This document shows, piece after piece, positions 1-6,905 of a stretch of 33,682 nt of DNA (positions are counted from its first letter, which is position 1; the number at the start of each line of letters is the position of its first letter). The notes below the pieces were generated by a model that saw nothing but the letters and a program-made list of their open reading frames with translations, was not told the DNA's origin and made no database searches. Both the position numbers and the translations under genes were made by a program. This DNA comes from Clostridia bacterium (GTDB lineage: Bacteria; UBA6262; WVXT01; JAUXBS01): positions 1 through 33,682 of the forward strand of contig JAUXDE010000003.1 of assembly GCA_030618495.1 (NCBI GenBank), in the 5' to 3' direction.

Positions 1-137
1 ACTATTTTAAGGTGTATGCGCTGGATGTCATGCTTGATCCGGGGGAAAAAGCAAAGAAGAGTGATTTATTGAAGGCGATGGAAGGACATATACTATCGGA
101 AGGGCGGTTAATGGGCAGGTATAAAAGAGTCGTTTAA
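1..137 (+). CDS. C-terminal fragment of a YbhB/YbcL-like (PEBP, Raf kinase inhibitor-like) protein
   Basis: The window opens inside a reading frame that runs from base 3 to a TAA at 135-137. The visible 44 residues include YFKVYALDVMLD, KSDLLKAMEGHIL and a terminal LMGRYKR. This is the typical C-terminal helix and end of the bacterial phosphatidylethanolamine-binding-protein family (YbhB/YbcL). Members are small soluble or periplasmic proteins of poorly defined function that bind anionic ligands. The N-terminal ligand-pocket residues lie outside the window. The gene is followed by 85 bases and a probable promoter, so it seems to belong to an upstream unit. The family call rests only on the conserved tail. 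Confidence 0.75.
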   Translation, partial: YFKVYALDVMLDPGEKAKKSDLLKAMEGHILSEGRLMGRYKRVV

Positions 138-162
138 GCATGGGATTGATGCTTAAAATAGC

Positions 163-191
163 TTGACTTTTATATGGTTTTGTGATAATAA
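163..191 (+). promoter_or_regulatory. Probable sigma70-type promoter for the TPR/lipoprotein pair
   Basis: A TTGACT -35 box lies at 163-168. Downstream there are two readings of the -10: TAATAA at 186-191 (17-bp spacer) or GATAAT at 184-189, preceded by TG at 181-182 as an extended -10 (15-bp spacer). It sits about 30 bases ahead of the next start codon, in an AT-rich gap between two genes. Confidence 0.55.
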
Positions 192-222
192 TTAGTAAAA
201 ATACTTTTGGAAGGATGTTAAT

Positions 223-645
223 ATGATTAAAACATTAATAACTTTAGTATTAATATTTTTGTTACCGTTGGTCTTGACGGCAGGTGACGAGGATGGTATT
301 TTGCGGAAAGGGCGCAATTTTGCAAACAGGGGGGAGTACGACAGCGCCCTGGAATGCTTCAATGAAGCGGCGCAGATTAATCCTGAAAATACAGCAGTAT
401 GGCTTGCAATGGCGGTAGTTTACGTGAACATGAAGATGAATTACGAGGCAATAGACTGCCTCAACAGGGTAATTGCGATTGATAGCAGAAATGCAACTGC
501 ATACTACATCCTGGCCATGGTATATGAAGAAACAGGAGATGTGTTCGGTTCAATAGACGCTTGGAACAGGTTATTGGATATAAGCCCCAGGGGCGGGCGC
601 TCGGGTATTGCCAGGCAGCATTTAAAAAGACTGGAAGGTAATTGA
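223..645 (+). CDS. Exported small TPR-repeat protein
   Basis: A 140-residue protein with an N-terminal hydrophobic signal (residues about 1-20, ending LVLTAGDED), so probably exported to the periplasm. It has no lipobox cysteine. The rest is about three tetratricopeptide repeats (roughly residues 27-60, 61-94 and 95-128) with the usual W/A/Y/P spacing, for example EYDSALECFNEAAQINPEN and a later AIDSRNATAYYILAMVYEE. TPRs are protein-protein scaffolds. The start is supported by GGAAGGA upstream of ATG 223. The stop overlaps the start of the next gene (TGATG), so the two are translationally coupled. The partner is probably the neighbouring lipoprotein, by context only; no specific function can be assigned. 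Confidence 0.8.
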   Translation: MIKTLITLVLIFLLPLVLTAGDEDGILRKGRNFANRGEYDSALECFNEAAQINPENTAVWLAMAVVYVNMKMNYEAIDCLNRVIAIDSRNATAYYILAMVYEETGDVFGSIDAWNRLLDISPRGGRSGIARQHLKRLEGN

Positions 646-1229
646 TGAAATTAAAATCAGTATTAATTATTTTTACTGCGCTTTGTCTGCTTGCCGGCTG
701 CGGACCGCGTGTTGTTATTAAAAAGGATTACGACTTCAACAGCATAAAGAGGGTGGCGATAACGCCGTTTACCTGTACCGTATCAGCTTTCAGTTCAAGA
801 CAGGTTGCCGGAGAAGCTGTGGCGGATGAATTCATTATGCAGTTCATGCAAAGAAACCTTGATGTTGTTGAACGTTACCAGCTCCAGTCGGTTATGAAGG
901 AATACGACCTTGCTTCCAGGGGAATGCTTGATATGACAACAGCCAAGGAGCTCGGGAAACTGGTCGGCGCTGACGTGATATTGACCGGGACAATAGTTCA
1001 GTATCTTCCCAACAGAAGGGATATAATATATGTTGATGACGGCACGGGCGGGAAGAGGCAGGAAATATACATGGTTGACGCAGAGATAGGAATCAGCGCC
1101 CGCATGATTGATGTTGAAACTGGGGTTATTGTCTGGGCGGGTCATTACAGATATAATTCTTTTTTCATAGAGAGCGCTATCAGGGGAGTTGTCGCAGGTT
1201 TGATTAATTCCTTTGCAATGCTGAATTAG
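645..1229 (+). CDS. CsgG/LpoB-like envelope lipoprotein
   Basis: A 194-residue lipoprotein. A lipobox (LAGC, Cys19) follows a hydrophobic N-terminus, so the mature protein should be lipid-anchored. The body has the pattern of the CsgG/penicillin-binding-protein-activator (LpoB) fold. After the strand KRVAITPF come a helix with FIMQFMQRNLDVVERYQLQ, then GKLVGADVILTGTIVQY and, near the end, ISARMIDVETGVIVWAGHY. LpoB-like proteins modulate peptidoglycan synthases, and CsgG homologues form export pores. At this length the protein is more like the LpoB/DUF799 type than a pore, which is inference. A TTG at 642 is also in frame, but ATG 645 overlapping the upstream TGA is the better start. Confidence 0.72.
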   Translation: MKLKSVLIIFTALCLLAGCGPRVVIKKDYDFNSIKRVAITPFTCTVSAFSSRQVAGEAVADEFIMQFMQRNLDVVERYQLQSVMKEYDLASRGMLDMTTAKELGKLVGADVILTGTIVQYLPNRRDIIYVDDGTGGKRQEIYMVDAEIGISARMIDVETGVIVWAGHYRYNSFFIESAIRGVVAGLINSFAMLN

Positions 1230-1363
1230 TGTCACAGAACACCAGCCTTCCGTTAGTTTGAATATTTCAGAAAATGAATGTAGGCTCAGACCCTAGAAAC
1301 ACTACACTAAGAATTCGCTAAGTTGTTTAACATGGCGACATAATTTCAAAGGAGGTAACAGGA
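1230..1363 (+). promoter_or_regulatory. Leader region of the C1/lipoyl operon
   Basis: A gap of 134 bases before fhs. It holds a strong Shine-Dalgarno, AAGGAGGT just ahead of ATG 1364. The only promoter-like match I see is weak: TTGAAT at 1258-1263, then 17 bases and TAGGCT. I looked for a tetrahydrofolate riboswitch, glycine riboswitch or T-box pattern and do not recognise one. There is no T-tract terminator for the upstream unit either. Confidence 0.3.
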
Positions 1364-3058
1364 ATGTTAAGTGATCTGGAAATTGCCCAATCCGCAAAGA
1401 TGAAGCACATCAATGAAATCGCAAAGCCAATCGGGCTGGGAGAAGATGAAATTGAATTGTACGGCAAGTACAAGGCAAAAATATCGCTGGATGTCACCAA
1501 AAGAGTAAAGGACAACCCCAGCGGGAAGTACATAGACGTTACCGCTATTACCCCCACTCCGCTGGGGGAGGGCAAGACCGTAAACACCATCGGCTTATCC
1601 CTGGGTTTGAATAAAATAGGCAAGAAAGTGATTACCACCATAAGGCAGCCTTCACTTGGTCCCGTGTTCGGAATCAAGGGTGGCGCCGCGGGAGGAGGGT
1701 ATTCACAGGTCGTGCCCATGGAGGATTTTAATCTTCATCTTACAGGCGATATACATGCCATAGGGCTTGCCCATAACCTGTGCGCGGCATTTCTTGACAA
1801 CTCAATACTGAAGGGTAACAAACTGAACATAGACCCCTCGGCTGTTAACTGGCGAAGGGTTGTTGATGTGAGTGACAGGTTCCTTCGTAATATCATTGTA
1901 GGGCTTGGCGGTAAGAACGACGGTTTCCCGCGTGAAAGCGGTTTTGACATCACGGTGGCAAGCGAGGTCATGGCGATTCTTGCCCTTACGACGGACCTGC
2001 AGGATTTACGCAAAAGAATCGGCAGGATAGTTCTTGCATTTACCAGCGACGGTAAGCCGGTCACCACTGAAGACATTAAAGTAGCGGGCGCGATGACAGT
2101 CCTGCTTAAGGACGCAATTAAGCCTAACCTGCTTCAGACGCTTGAAAACACGCCGTGTTTCGTGCACGCGGGGCCTTTTGCTAACATAGCGCACGGGAAC
2201 AGTTCCATTATTGCCGATAAAATTGCAATAAAACTGACTGACTACGTGGTCACCGAAAGCGGTTTTGGCGCGGACATAGGCGCCGAGAAGTTCTTTAATA
2301 TAAAGTGCCGCATGAGCGGGATTTTACCCGACGCGGTGGTGCTGGTCTGTTCGATAAGGGCGCTTAAGATGCACAGCGGTGATTTTACCATAGTGGCGGG
2401 AAAGCCAATGGATGAAGGGTTGTTAAAGGAGAACCTGGATGCCGTGAAGAGAGGTTGTTGTAACCTGCAGAAGCATATTGAGAACCTGAAGCTCTACGGT
2501 GTCCCCGTTGTTGTGGCAATAAACAAGTTTACGGCGGACACTGACAAGGAGATAGAACTGGTTAGGAAGATAGCCATTGATTCCGGCGCGGATGATGCCG
2601 TGATAAGCGATGTATGGGCAAACGGAGGGGAAGGCGGAAAAGAAATGGCGGAAGCCGTGGTGAAAGCCGCTGAAAAGCCCAGCAAGTTCAAGTTTCTGTA
2701 TGAACTGGATATTCCGATAAAGGATAAGATAGAGACGATAGCAACAAAGATGTACGGCGCAAAAGAAGTTGATTTTTCGCCGATTGCCCTGAAGAAACTC
2801 AAGCAGTTCACCGAGATGGGGTATGATAAACTCCCGATTTGCATGGCAAAGACACACCTGTCGCTTTCACATGACCCGCAACTGAAGGGCAGGCCGGAGA
2901 ACTTCGTTTTTCCCGTGCGTGATATAAGGGCATCTGTCGGCGCGGGTTTCCTTTATCCGCTCTGCGGGCAGATGAGGACGATGCCGGGGCTTCCGACAAC
3001 ACCGGCAGGCAACAACGTAGATATTGATAAGGACGGCAGGATAAAAGGGTTGTTTTAA
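1364..3058 (+). CDS. fhs: Formate-tetrahydrofolate ligase (10-formyl-THF synthetase)
   Basis: Catalyses ATP-dependent formation of 10-formyl-THF from formate and THF in the cytoplasm, the entry of formate into the C1-THF pool. At 564 residues it matches the usual bacterial length (about 555-560). The nucleotide-binding signature TPTPLGEGKT is at residues 63-72, followed by the conserved RQPSLGPVFGIKGGAAGGG, the LTGDIHAI segment and FVHAGPFANIAHGNSS. The C-terminus carries LPTTPAGNNVDID, also typical. AAGGAGGT fixes the start. It is the first gene of an operon with a lipoyl protein, lpd, lipB, lipA, a cyclohydrolase and folD. With the last two it provides formate to methylene-THF interconversion. 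It could run in either direction, depending on the organism's C1 metabolism. Confidence 0.98.
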   Translation: MLSDLEIAQSAKMKHINEIAKPIGLGEDEIELYGKYKAKISLDVTKRVKDNPSGKYIDVTAITPTPLGEGKTVNTIGLSLGLNKIGKKVITTIRQPSLGPVFGIKGGAAGGGYSQVVPMEDFNLHLTGDIHAIGLAHNLCAAFLDNSILKGNKLNIDPSAVNWRRVVDVSDRFLRNIIVGLGGKNDGFPRESGFDITVASEVMAILALTTDLQDLRKRIGRIVLAFTSDGKPVTTEDIKVAGAMTVLLKDAIKPNLLQTLENTPCFVHAGPFANIAHGNSSIIADKIAIKLTDYVVTESGFGADIGAEKFFNIKCRMSGILPDAVVLVCSIRALKMHSGDFTIVAGKPMDEGLLKENLDAVKRGCCNLQKHIENLKLYGVPVVVAINKFTADTDKEIELVRKIAIDSGADDAVISDVWANGGEGGKEMAEAVVKAAEKPSKFKFLYELDIPIKDKIETIATKMYGAKEVDFSPIALKKLKQFTEMGYDKLPICMAKTHLSLSHDPQLKGRPENFVFPVRDIRASVGAGFLYPLCGQMRTMPGLPTTPAGNNVDIDKDGRIKGLF

Positions 3059-3095
3059 ACGATTAATAGAAGTTGGGGGAAGAACCGGAGGTTTG

Positions 3096-3332
3096 ATGAA
3101 GGAAATAATTTTACCGGAACTGGGTGAGGATGTGAAGGAGGCAACAGTTTCATTCTGGCATCACAAGGAGGGAGATGAGGTGGCAAAGGATGATGACCTG
3201 GTTGAATTCTATACCGACAAGGCAAACTTTAATGTAAAGTCCCCCGCCTCGGGCGTCCTGAAGACGATTTCCGCAAAGGAAGGCGAGAAAATAGAGGTGG
3301 GAAGTGTTATAGGGGTAATTGAGGAGAAATAA
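3096..3332 (+). CDS. Free-standing lipoyl (biotinyl/lipoyl-fold) carrier domain
   Basis: A 78-residue protein that is nothing but a lipoyl domain. It has the N-terminal strand KEIILPELGEDV, the hairpin motif TDKA with Lys42 as predicted lipoylation site, and the second half ASGVLKTISAKEGEKIEVG. The TDKA turn and sequence resemble E2 subunits of 2-oxoacid dehydrogenases rather than GcvH (about 125 residues). However, no linker, peripheral-subunit-binding or acyltransferase domain follows before the stop. Lipoyl arms shuttle acyl, aminomethyl or electron intermediates to a dihydrolipoamide dehydrogenase, and that enzyme is encoded next door. The start is ATG 3096, after GGAGG at 3087-3091; the TTG at 3093 is too close to that site. 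The substrate-specific partner enzyme is not in the window. Confidence 0.9.
   Translation: MKEIILPELGEDVKEATVSFWHHKEGDEVAKDDDLVEFYTDKANFNVKSPASGVLKTISAKEGEKIEVGSVIGVIEEK
3321..3326 (+). promoter_or_regulatory. Ribosome binding site that decides the lpd start
   Basis: GAGGAG lies inside the last codons of the lipoyl gene, 10 bases before ATG 3337. An in-frame TTG at 3319 would precede this site, so the ATG is preferred. Confidence 0.6.
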
Positions 3333-3336
3333 GCGG

Positions 3337-4752
3337 ATGAATGAATCAGCCAAAAGCAGTTACGATGTTGTTATTATAGGTTCAGGTCCCGGCGGTTACG
3401 CTGCCGCCCTGCACGCGGCGCGGCTTGGCGCCAGTCCTCTTCTGATTGAAAAGAGCCGGATAGGGGGCGTTTGCCTGAATGAAGGCTGTATACCGACCAA
3501 ATCCCTGCTGGCAAGCGCGGGAATGCTTGGGGATATAAAAAACGCAAAGGATTACGGGGTAAGAGCAGGAGCGCCTGAGGCTGATTTTAACGCCATGATG
3601 CAGAGGAAAGAAAAGATTATAAGGCAGCTCAGCGGCGGTCTCGGGATGCTGTTTAAGAGCTGGGGTATTGATGTTTTGGAGGGGGAGGCGAAATTTAACG
3701 GCAGTCATGAGATTGAAGTAACCTCCAAAGACGGCGTAAAAAATATTTCATGCGATAAAATCATTATTGCAACTGGAGCCGCGGCTTCGGGTGCGCCGGG
3801 GATTGAAGTTAACGGCAGGACCGTCATAAACAGCGCTCACGCGCTACAGCTGGAGGAGTTACCTTCGTCCATTATTATAGTTGGCGGCGGGGTTATCGGT
3901 GTTGAGTTCGCGTCAATTTTTAATATGCTCGGGACAAAGGTGACCGTGATAGAAATGCTGCCCGGTATCATACCCTCTGAAGACGAAGAGGTCTCAAAAG
4001 CTTTAAGGAAATCGCTTGAAAAAGCAGGGATAATTATAAAAACGGAAACCAGGATTGAAAGCTCAACCGCAGAAGGAGAAAAACAGAAAGCGGTGGTGAC
4101 GGGGCCGGAAGGCAGGCAGGAGTTAATTGCCGACAAGGTTCTTGTTGCCGTGGGCAGGACTCCTTATACCGGGGGGCTTGAACCGGAGAAAGCAGGGATT
4201 AAGAACGACCATGGCCGCATAATCGTTAATGATAAAATGGAAACGAACGTGGAAGGCGTATATGCCATTGGAGACGTTGTCGGGGGAACCCTGCTGGCGC
4301 ATGTCGCTTCAGAAGAAGGCATGGTAGCAGCGGGAAATGCCCTCGGGAAGGAATCCACGATAGATTACAGCGTGATAACGGGCTGCATATACTGTTTACC
4401 GCAGGTGGCAAGCGTGGGAATGACTGAATCAAAGGCAGTGGCGAGCGGTGTTGAATACAGTGTTGGTAAGTTCCCGTTTACCGCCAGCGCCAAGGGCCTG
4501 GTTCTCGGTAAGAGGGAAGGGTTTATAAAGGTTATTGCCCAAAAGAAAACAAATAAGATACTTGGGGTAAGTATTATAGGACATAATGCCACCGAGCTAA
4601 TCGCTGAAGCTGCAGTTGCTCTTAAGATGGGAGCCACCACCAAATCATTTACCAGGATAAGTCACGCGCATCCGTCACTGCACGAGTCAATGCTTGGAGC
4701 AGTTGATGATGTTAACGATGAATCCATTGAGCTTGCCAGAAAGAAGAAATGA
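3337..4752 (+). CDS. lpdA: Dihydrolipoamide dehydrogenase (E3 / L-protein)
   Basis: A 471-residue FAD flavoprotein that reoxidises dihydrolipoyl groups with NAD+. The FAD-binding GSGPGG is at residues 15-20. The redox disulfide is Cys46 and Cys51 (CLNEGC), followed by IPTKS. A second dinucleotide motif, VGGGVIGVEFAS, and the FAD-contacting YAIGDVVGG are present. The C-terminal catalytic dyad is in HAHPSLHE (His445, Glu450). All key residues for activity are intact, at normal family length. It lies 4 bases after the lipoyl-domain gene and overlaps lipB by ATGA. The obvious inferred role is to reoxidise that lipoyl protein, though it could also serve other lipoyl complexes elsewhere in the genome. 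Confidence 0.97.
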   Translation: MNESAKSSYDVVIIGSGPGGYAAALHAARLGASPLLIEKSRIGGVCLNEGCIPTKSLLASAGMLGDIKNAKDYGVRAGAPEADFNAMMQRKEKIIRQLSGGLGMLFKSWGIDVLEGEAKFNGSHEIEVTSKDGVKNISCDKIIIATGAAASGAPGIEVNGRTVINSAHALQLEELPSSIIIVGGGVIGVEFASIFNMLGTKVTVIEMLPGIIPSEDEEVSKALRKSLEKAGIIIKTETRIESSTAEGEKQKAVVTGPEGRQELIADKVLVAVGRTPYTGGLEPEKAGIKNDHGRIIVNDKMETNVEGVYAIGDVVGGTLLAHVASEEGMVAAGNALGKESTIDYSVITGCIYCLPQVASVGMTESKAVASGVEYSVGKFPFTASAKGLVLGKREGFIKVIAQKKTNKILGVSIIGHNATELIAEAAVALKMGATTKSFTRISHAHPSLHESMLGAVDDVNDESIELARKKK

Positions 4753-5444
4753 AAATTGATATCACAAGACGCGAATTCTCCGAATATCGCCAGGCCTGGC
4801 GGTATCAGAAAGAACTTGTCAACCTCAGGCGCAGCGGGTTAATAAGCGATACCCTGATACTTACCGAGCATCCGGCTGTTATTACAATCGGCAGGAAGGG
4901 AAGGAAGTCGGATGGTAACGTGCTGGTTTCCGATAGAGTCCTTGATTCGAAAGGGATAGAGGTTGTTGAGATTGACCGGGGAGGAGACATTACGCTTCAT
5001 TGCCCGGGCCAGCTGGTTTGTTATCCCGTGATGGACCTTAAGAATTATGGAAGGGATGCGCACAGGTATCTTCGTAACCTTGAGGAAGTGATTATCGGCG
5101 CGCTGGGGGAGCATGGCATAGATTCGCAAAGAGTGGAGGGGGCTACGGGTGTATGGGTTGGTGATGAGAAAATATCATCCATAGGTGTCGGTGTAACCGG
5201 CTGGATTACCTACCACGGCGTTTCATTGAACGTCTGTCCTGACCTTGAGCAGTATTCGTTGATTAACATGTGCGGGATGAAAAACGCAAGGGCAACCTCC
5301 ATGAAAAAAATACTTAACAGGGGAATATCCGTTGATGAAGTGTTTCCTGCCGTGATTGAGCATTTCAAGAAAGTTTTTGGGAATTATTATGAGACAACAA
5401 ACTCATGCGGTACCGGCCGTCAGAATAGATTTAAGCAATGCTGA
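4749..5444 (+). CDS. lipB: Octanoyl-[ACP]:protein octanoyltransferase LipB
   Basis: Transfers octanoyl from acyl carrier protein to the lysine of lipoyl domains, the first step of de novo lipoate synthesis. It is 231 residues. The family features are HPAVITIGRK near residue 41, RGGD at 77-80, His84, the catalytic lysine in GDEKISSIGV (Lys141) and the catalytic cysteine in INMCGM (Cys175). One oddity is the family HGPGQ loop, which reads HCPGQ here (Cys85). The gene begins on the lpd stop (ATGA). Its last 56 bases overlap lipA in another frame, so the C-terminal tail of about 19 residues is specific to this arrangement. De novo lipoylation encoded beside its probable acceptor supports Lys42 of the small carrier being lipoylated. 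Confidence 0.95.
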   Translation: MKIDITRREFSEYRQAWRYQKELVNLRRSGLISDTLILTEHPAVITIGRKGRKSDGNVLVSDRVLDSKGIEVVEIDRGGDITLHCPGQLVCYPVMDLKNYGRDAHRYLRNLEEVIIGALGEHGIDSQRVEGATGVWVGDEKISSIGVGVTGWITYHGVSLNVCPDLEQYSLINMCGMKNARATSMKKILNRGISVDEVFPAVIEHFKKVFGNYYETTNSCGTGRQNRFKQC

Positions 5445-6267
5445 ACAGGTTAAGAAAACAAGAACCATACTGGCTGACTACGGTTTAAACACCATATGCG
5501 ATTCCGGGAGCTGTCCGAATATTCATGAATGTTACGGCAGTTTAACGGCAACTTTTATGGTTATGGGTGATGTTTGCACGAGAGGTTGCAGGTTTTGCGG
5601 TGTTAAAAAAGGTTTACCCCGAAAACTTAATGATTCGGAGCCCGAAATGGTGGCAGGGGCTGTAAGGGAGTTGAATTTAGCTCATGTGGTGATAACATCC
5701 GTTACCAGGGACGACCTGGATGACTGCGGGGTATCACATTTCGTGGAAACCATAAAGAAGGTGCGCGAGCTTAACCCGGGTACTGTTATAGAAGTATTGA
5801 TTCCTGATTTTGGCGGTGATGAGGGTTTAATTGAAACTCTCATGCAGGCGCGCCCGGATGTAATCGGGCATAACCTGGAAACCACAGCTAAACTGCATCA
5901 CCTTATAAGGCCCGAGGCCTCGTATTCAAGGTCGCTTAAAGTACTGGCCCAGGTTAAGAAGAGCAATCCTGAAATATGCGTCAAATCGGGAATAATGCTG
6001 GGACTCGGTGAAAATGAAAATGATGTCATTGAGGTGATGATGGATTTAAAAGAAGTGAAATGCGATATTATTACCCTGGGACAGTACCTGCGTCCAACGG
6101 GAAAACAGGTGGAAGTAAAACGATACGTAGCGCAGGAAGAATATGAAAGTTACAGGATAACTGCCGAAAGAATGGGGATTCCTCTTATCGCGGCAGGAAC
6201 TTATGTGCGGAGTTCGTATAAGGCAAATGAGTATTATAAGCAATTTATAAAAAAAAGGAAGTGTTAA
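5389..6267 (+). CDS. lipA: Lipoyl synthase (radical SAM) LipA
   Basis: Inserts two sulfurs into protein-bound octanoyl groups. It is 292 residues. The auxiliary 4Fe-4S cluster cysteines are Cys37, Cys42 and Cys48 (CDSGSCPNIHEC). The radical-SAM cluster is CTRGCRFC (Cys63, Cys67, Cys70). The C-terminal RSSY motif, which ligates the auxiliary cluster through its serine, is present in YVRSSYKANEY. I place the start at ATG 5389; the frame is open further upstream from a TTG at 5356, but homology begins only near VPAVRIDL. The start lies inside lipB, giving a 56-base overlap in a different frame. An active LipA needs SAM and reduced iron-sulfur clusters. Confidence 0.96.
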   Translation: MRQQTHAVPAVRIDLSNAEQVKKTRTILADYGLNTICDSGSCPNIHECYGSLTATFMVMGDVCTRGCRFCGVKKGLPRKLNDSEPEMVAGAVRELNLAHVVITSVTRDDLDDCGVSHFVETIKKVRELNPGTVIEVLIPDFGGDEGLIETLMQARPDVIGHNLETTAKLHHLIRPEASYSRSLKVLAQVKKSNPEICVKSGIMLGLGENENDVIEVMMDLKEVKCDIITLGQYLRPTGKQVEVKRYVAQEEYESYRITAERMGIPLIAAGTYVRSSYKANEYYKQFIKKRKC

Positions 6268-6270
6268 GAA

Positions 6271-6894
6271 ATGAATAATTATATAGATAGTCCTTTAAAA
6301 GAGTACCTTGATGACCTGGCGTCGAACCTGCCTGCGCCGGGCGGGGGCAGCGCTTCAGCGCTGGTTGGCTCAACCGGAGTGGCGTTATTCTGCATGGTTG
6401 CCAATTTTACCGTTGGCAAGGAAAAGTACGCCGAGGTGGAAGATGAAGTAAGGGCAATGTTAAAGAAACTTGAGTCAATCCGCAAGAGGCTGGACGAACT
6501 AGTGGAGGAGGATATTCTTTCCTACTCTGAGGTATCGGGAGCGTATAAACTTCCAAAAAACACAGATGAGGAGAAAAAGGCCAGGTCGGAGGCAATACAG
6601 GAGGCATGCAAGAAGGCGCTTGGAGTGCCGATGGAGATTGCATCTAATTGTTCAGATGCTATGCTTACCGGCAGGAGACTGCTTGAGATTGGTAACAGGA
6701 ATCTGGTAAGCGACGTAGGGGTGGGGGCAGTACAGCTTGAAGCTGCCTTAAACGGCGCGGCAATGAACGTTAATGTTAACCTTGCGATAATCAGGGACGA
6801 GGAATACGTAAATCAGAAAAAGAAGGAACTTGAGAAGCTGCTGGACGGGAAAGCGGACATAAAGAATGAGATTGTAGGGGGAATGAACTTTTAG
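6271..6894 (+). CDS. fchA: Methenyl-THF cyclohydrolase of the formiminotransferase-cyclodeaminase family (FchA-like)
   Basis: A 207-residue, mostly helical protein with the family signature near the N-terminus, LPAPGGGSASALVG (about residues 19-32). It belongs to the FTCD C-terminal cyclodeaminase fold. Stand-alone bacterial members include FchA, which interconverts 5,10-methenyl-THF and 10-formyl-THF; others are formimino-THF cyclodeaminases. The neighbours, fhs at the start of the operon and folD immediately downstream (11-base gap), favour the cyclohydrolase reading. No histidine-degradation gene is present. The FolD next door seems to have lost its own cyclohydrolase lysine, which would make this enzyme necessary. 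The exact reaction is inferred from context, because the family signature alone does not separate the two activities. Confidence 0.85.
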   Translation: MNNYIDSPLKEYLDDLASNLPAPGGGSASALVGSTGVALFCMVANFTVGKEKYAEVEDEVRAMLKKLESIRKRLDELVEEDILSYSEVSGAYKLPKNTDEEKKARSEAIQEACKKALGVPMEIASNCSDAMLTGRRLLEIGNRNLVSDVGVGAVQLEAALNGAAMNVNVNLAIIRDEEYVNQKKKELEKLLDGKADIKNEIVGGMNF

Positions 6895-6905
6895 GAGGTA
6901 AGAAC

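Noticed and set aside
795-1235. A 146-residue reverse-strand frame opposite the CsgG/LpoB-like lipoprotein
   Set aside because: The + strand frame has a lipobox, family motifs and a coupled start. The reverse frame has none of these and overlaps completely.
1230-1350. A possible THF or glycine riboswitch before fhs
   Set aside because: The genomic context invited it, but I find no conserved pairing or consensus blocks of either class; the leader appears unstructured by eye.
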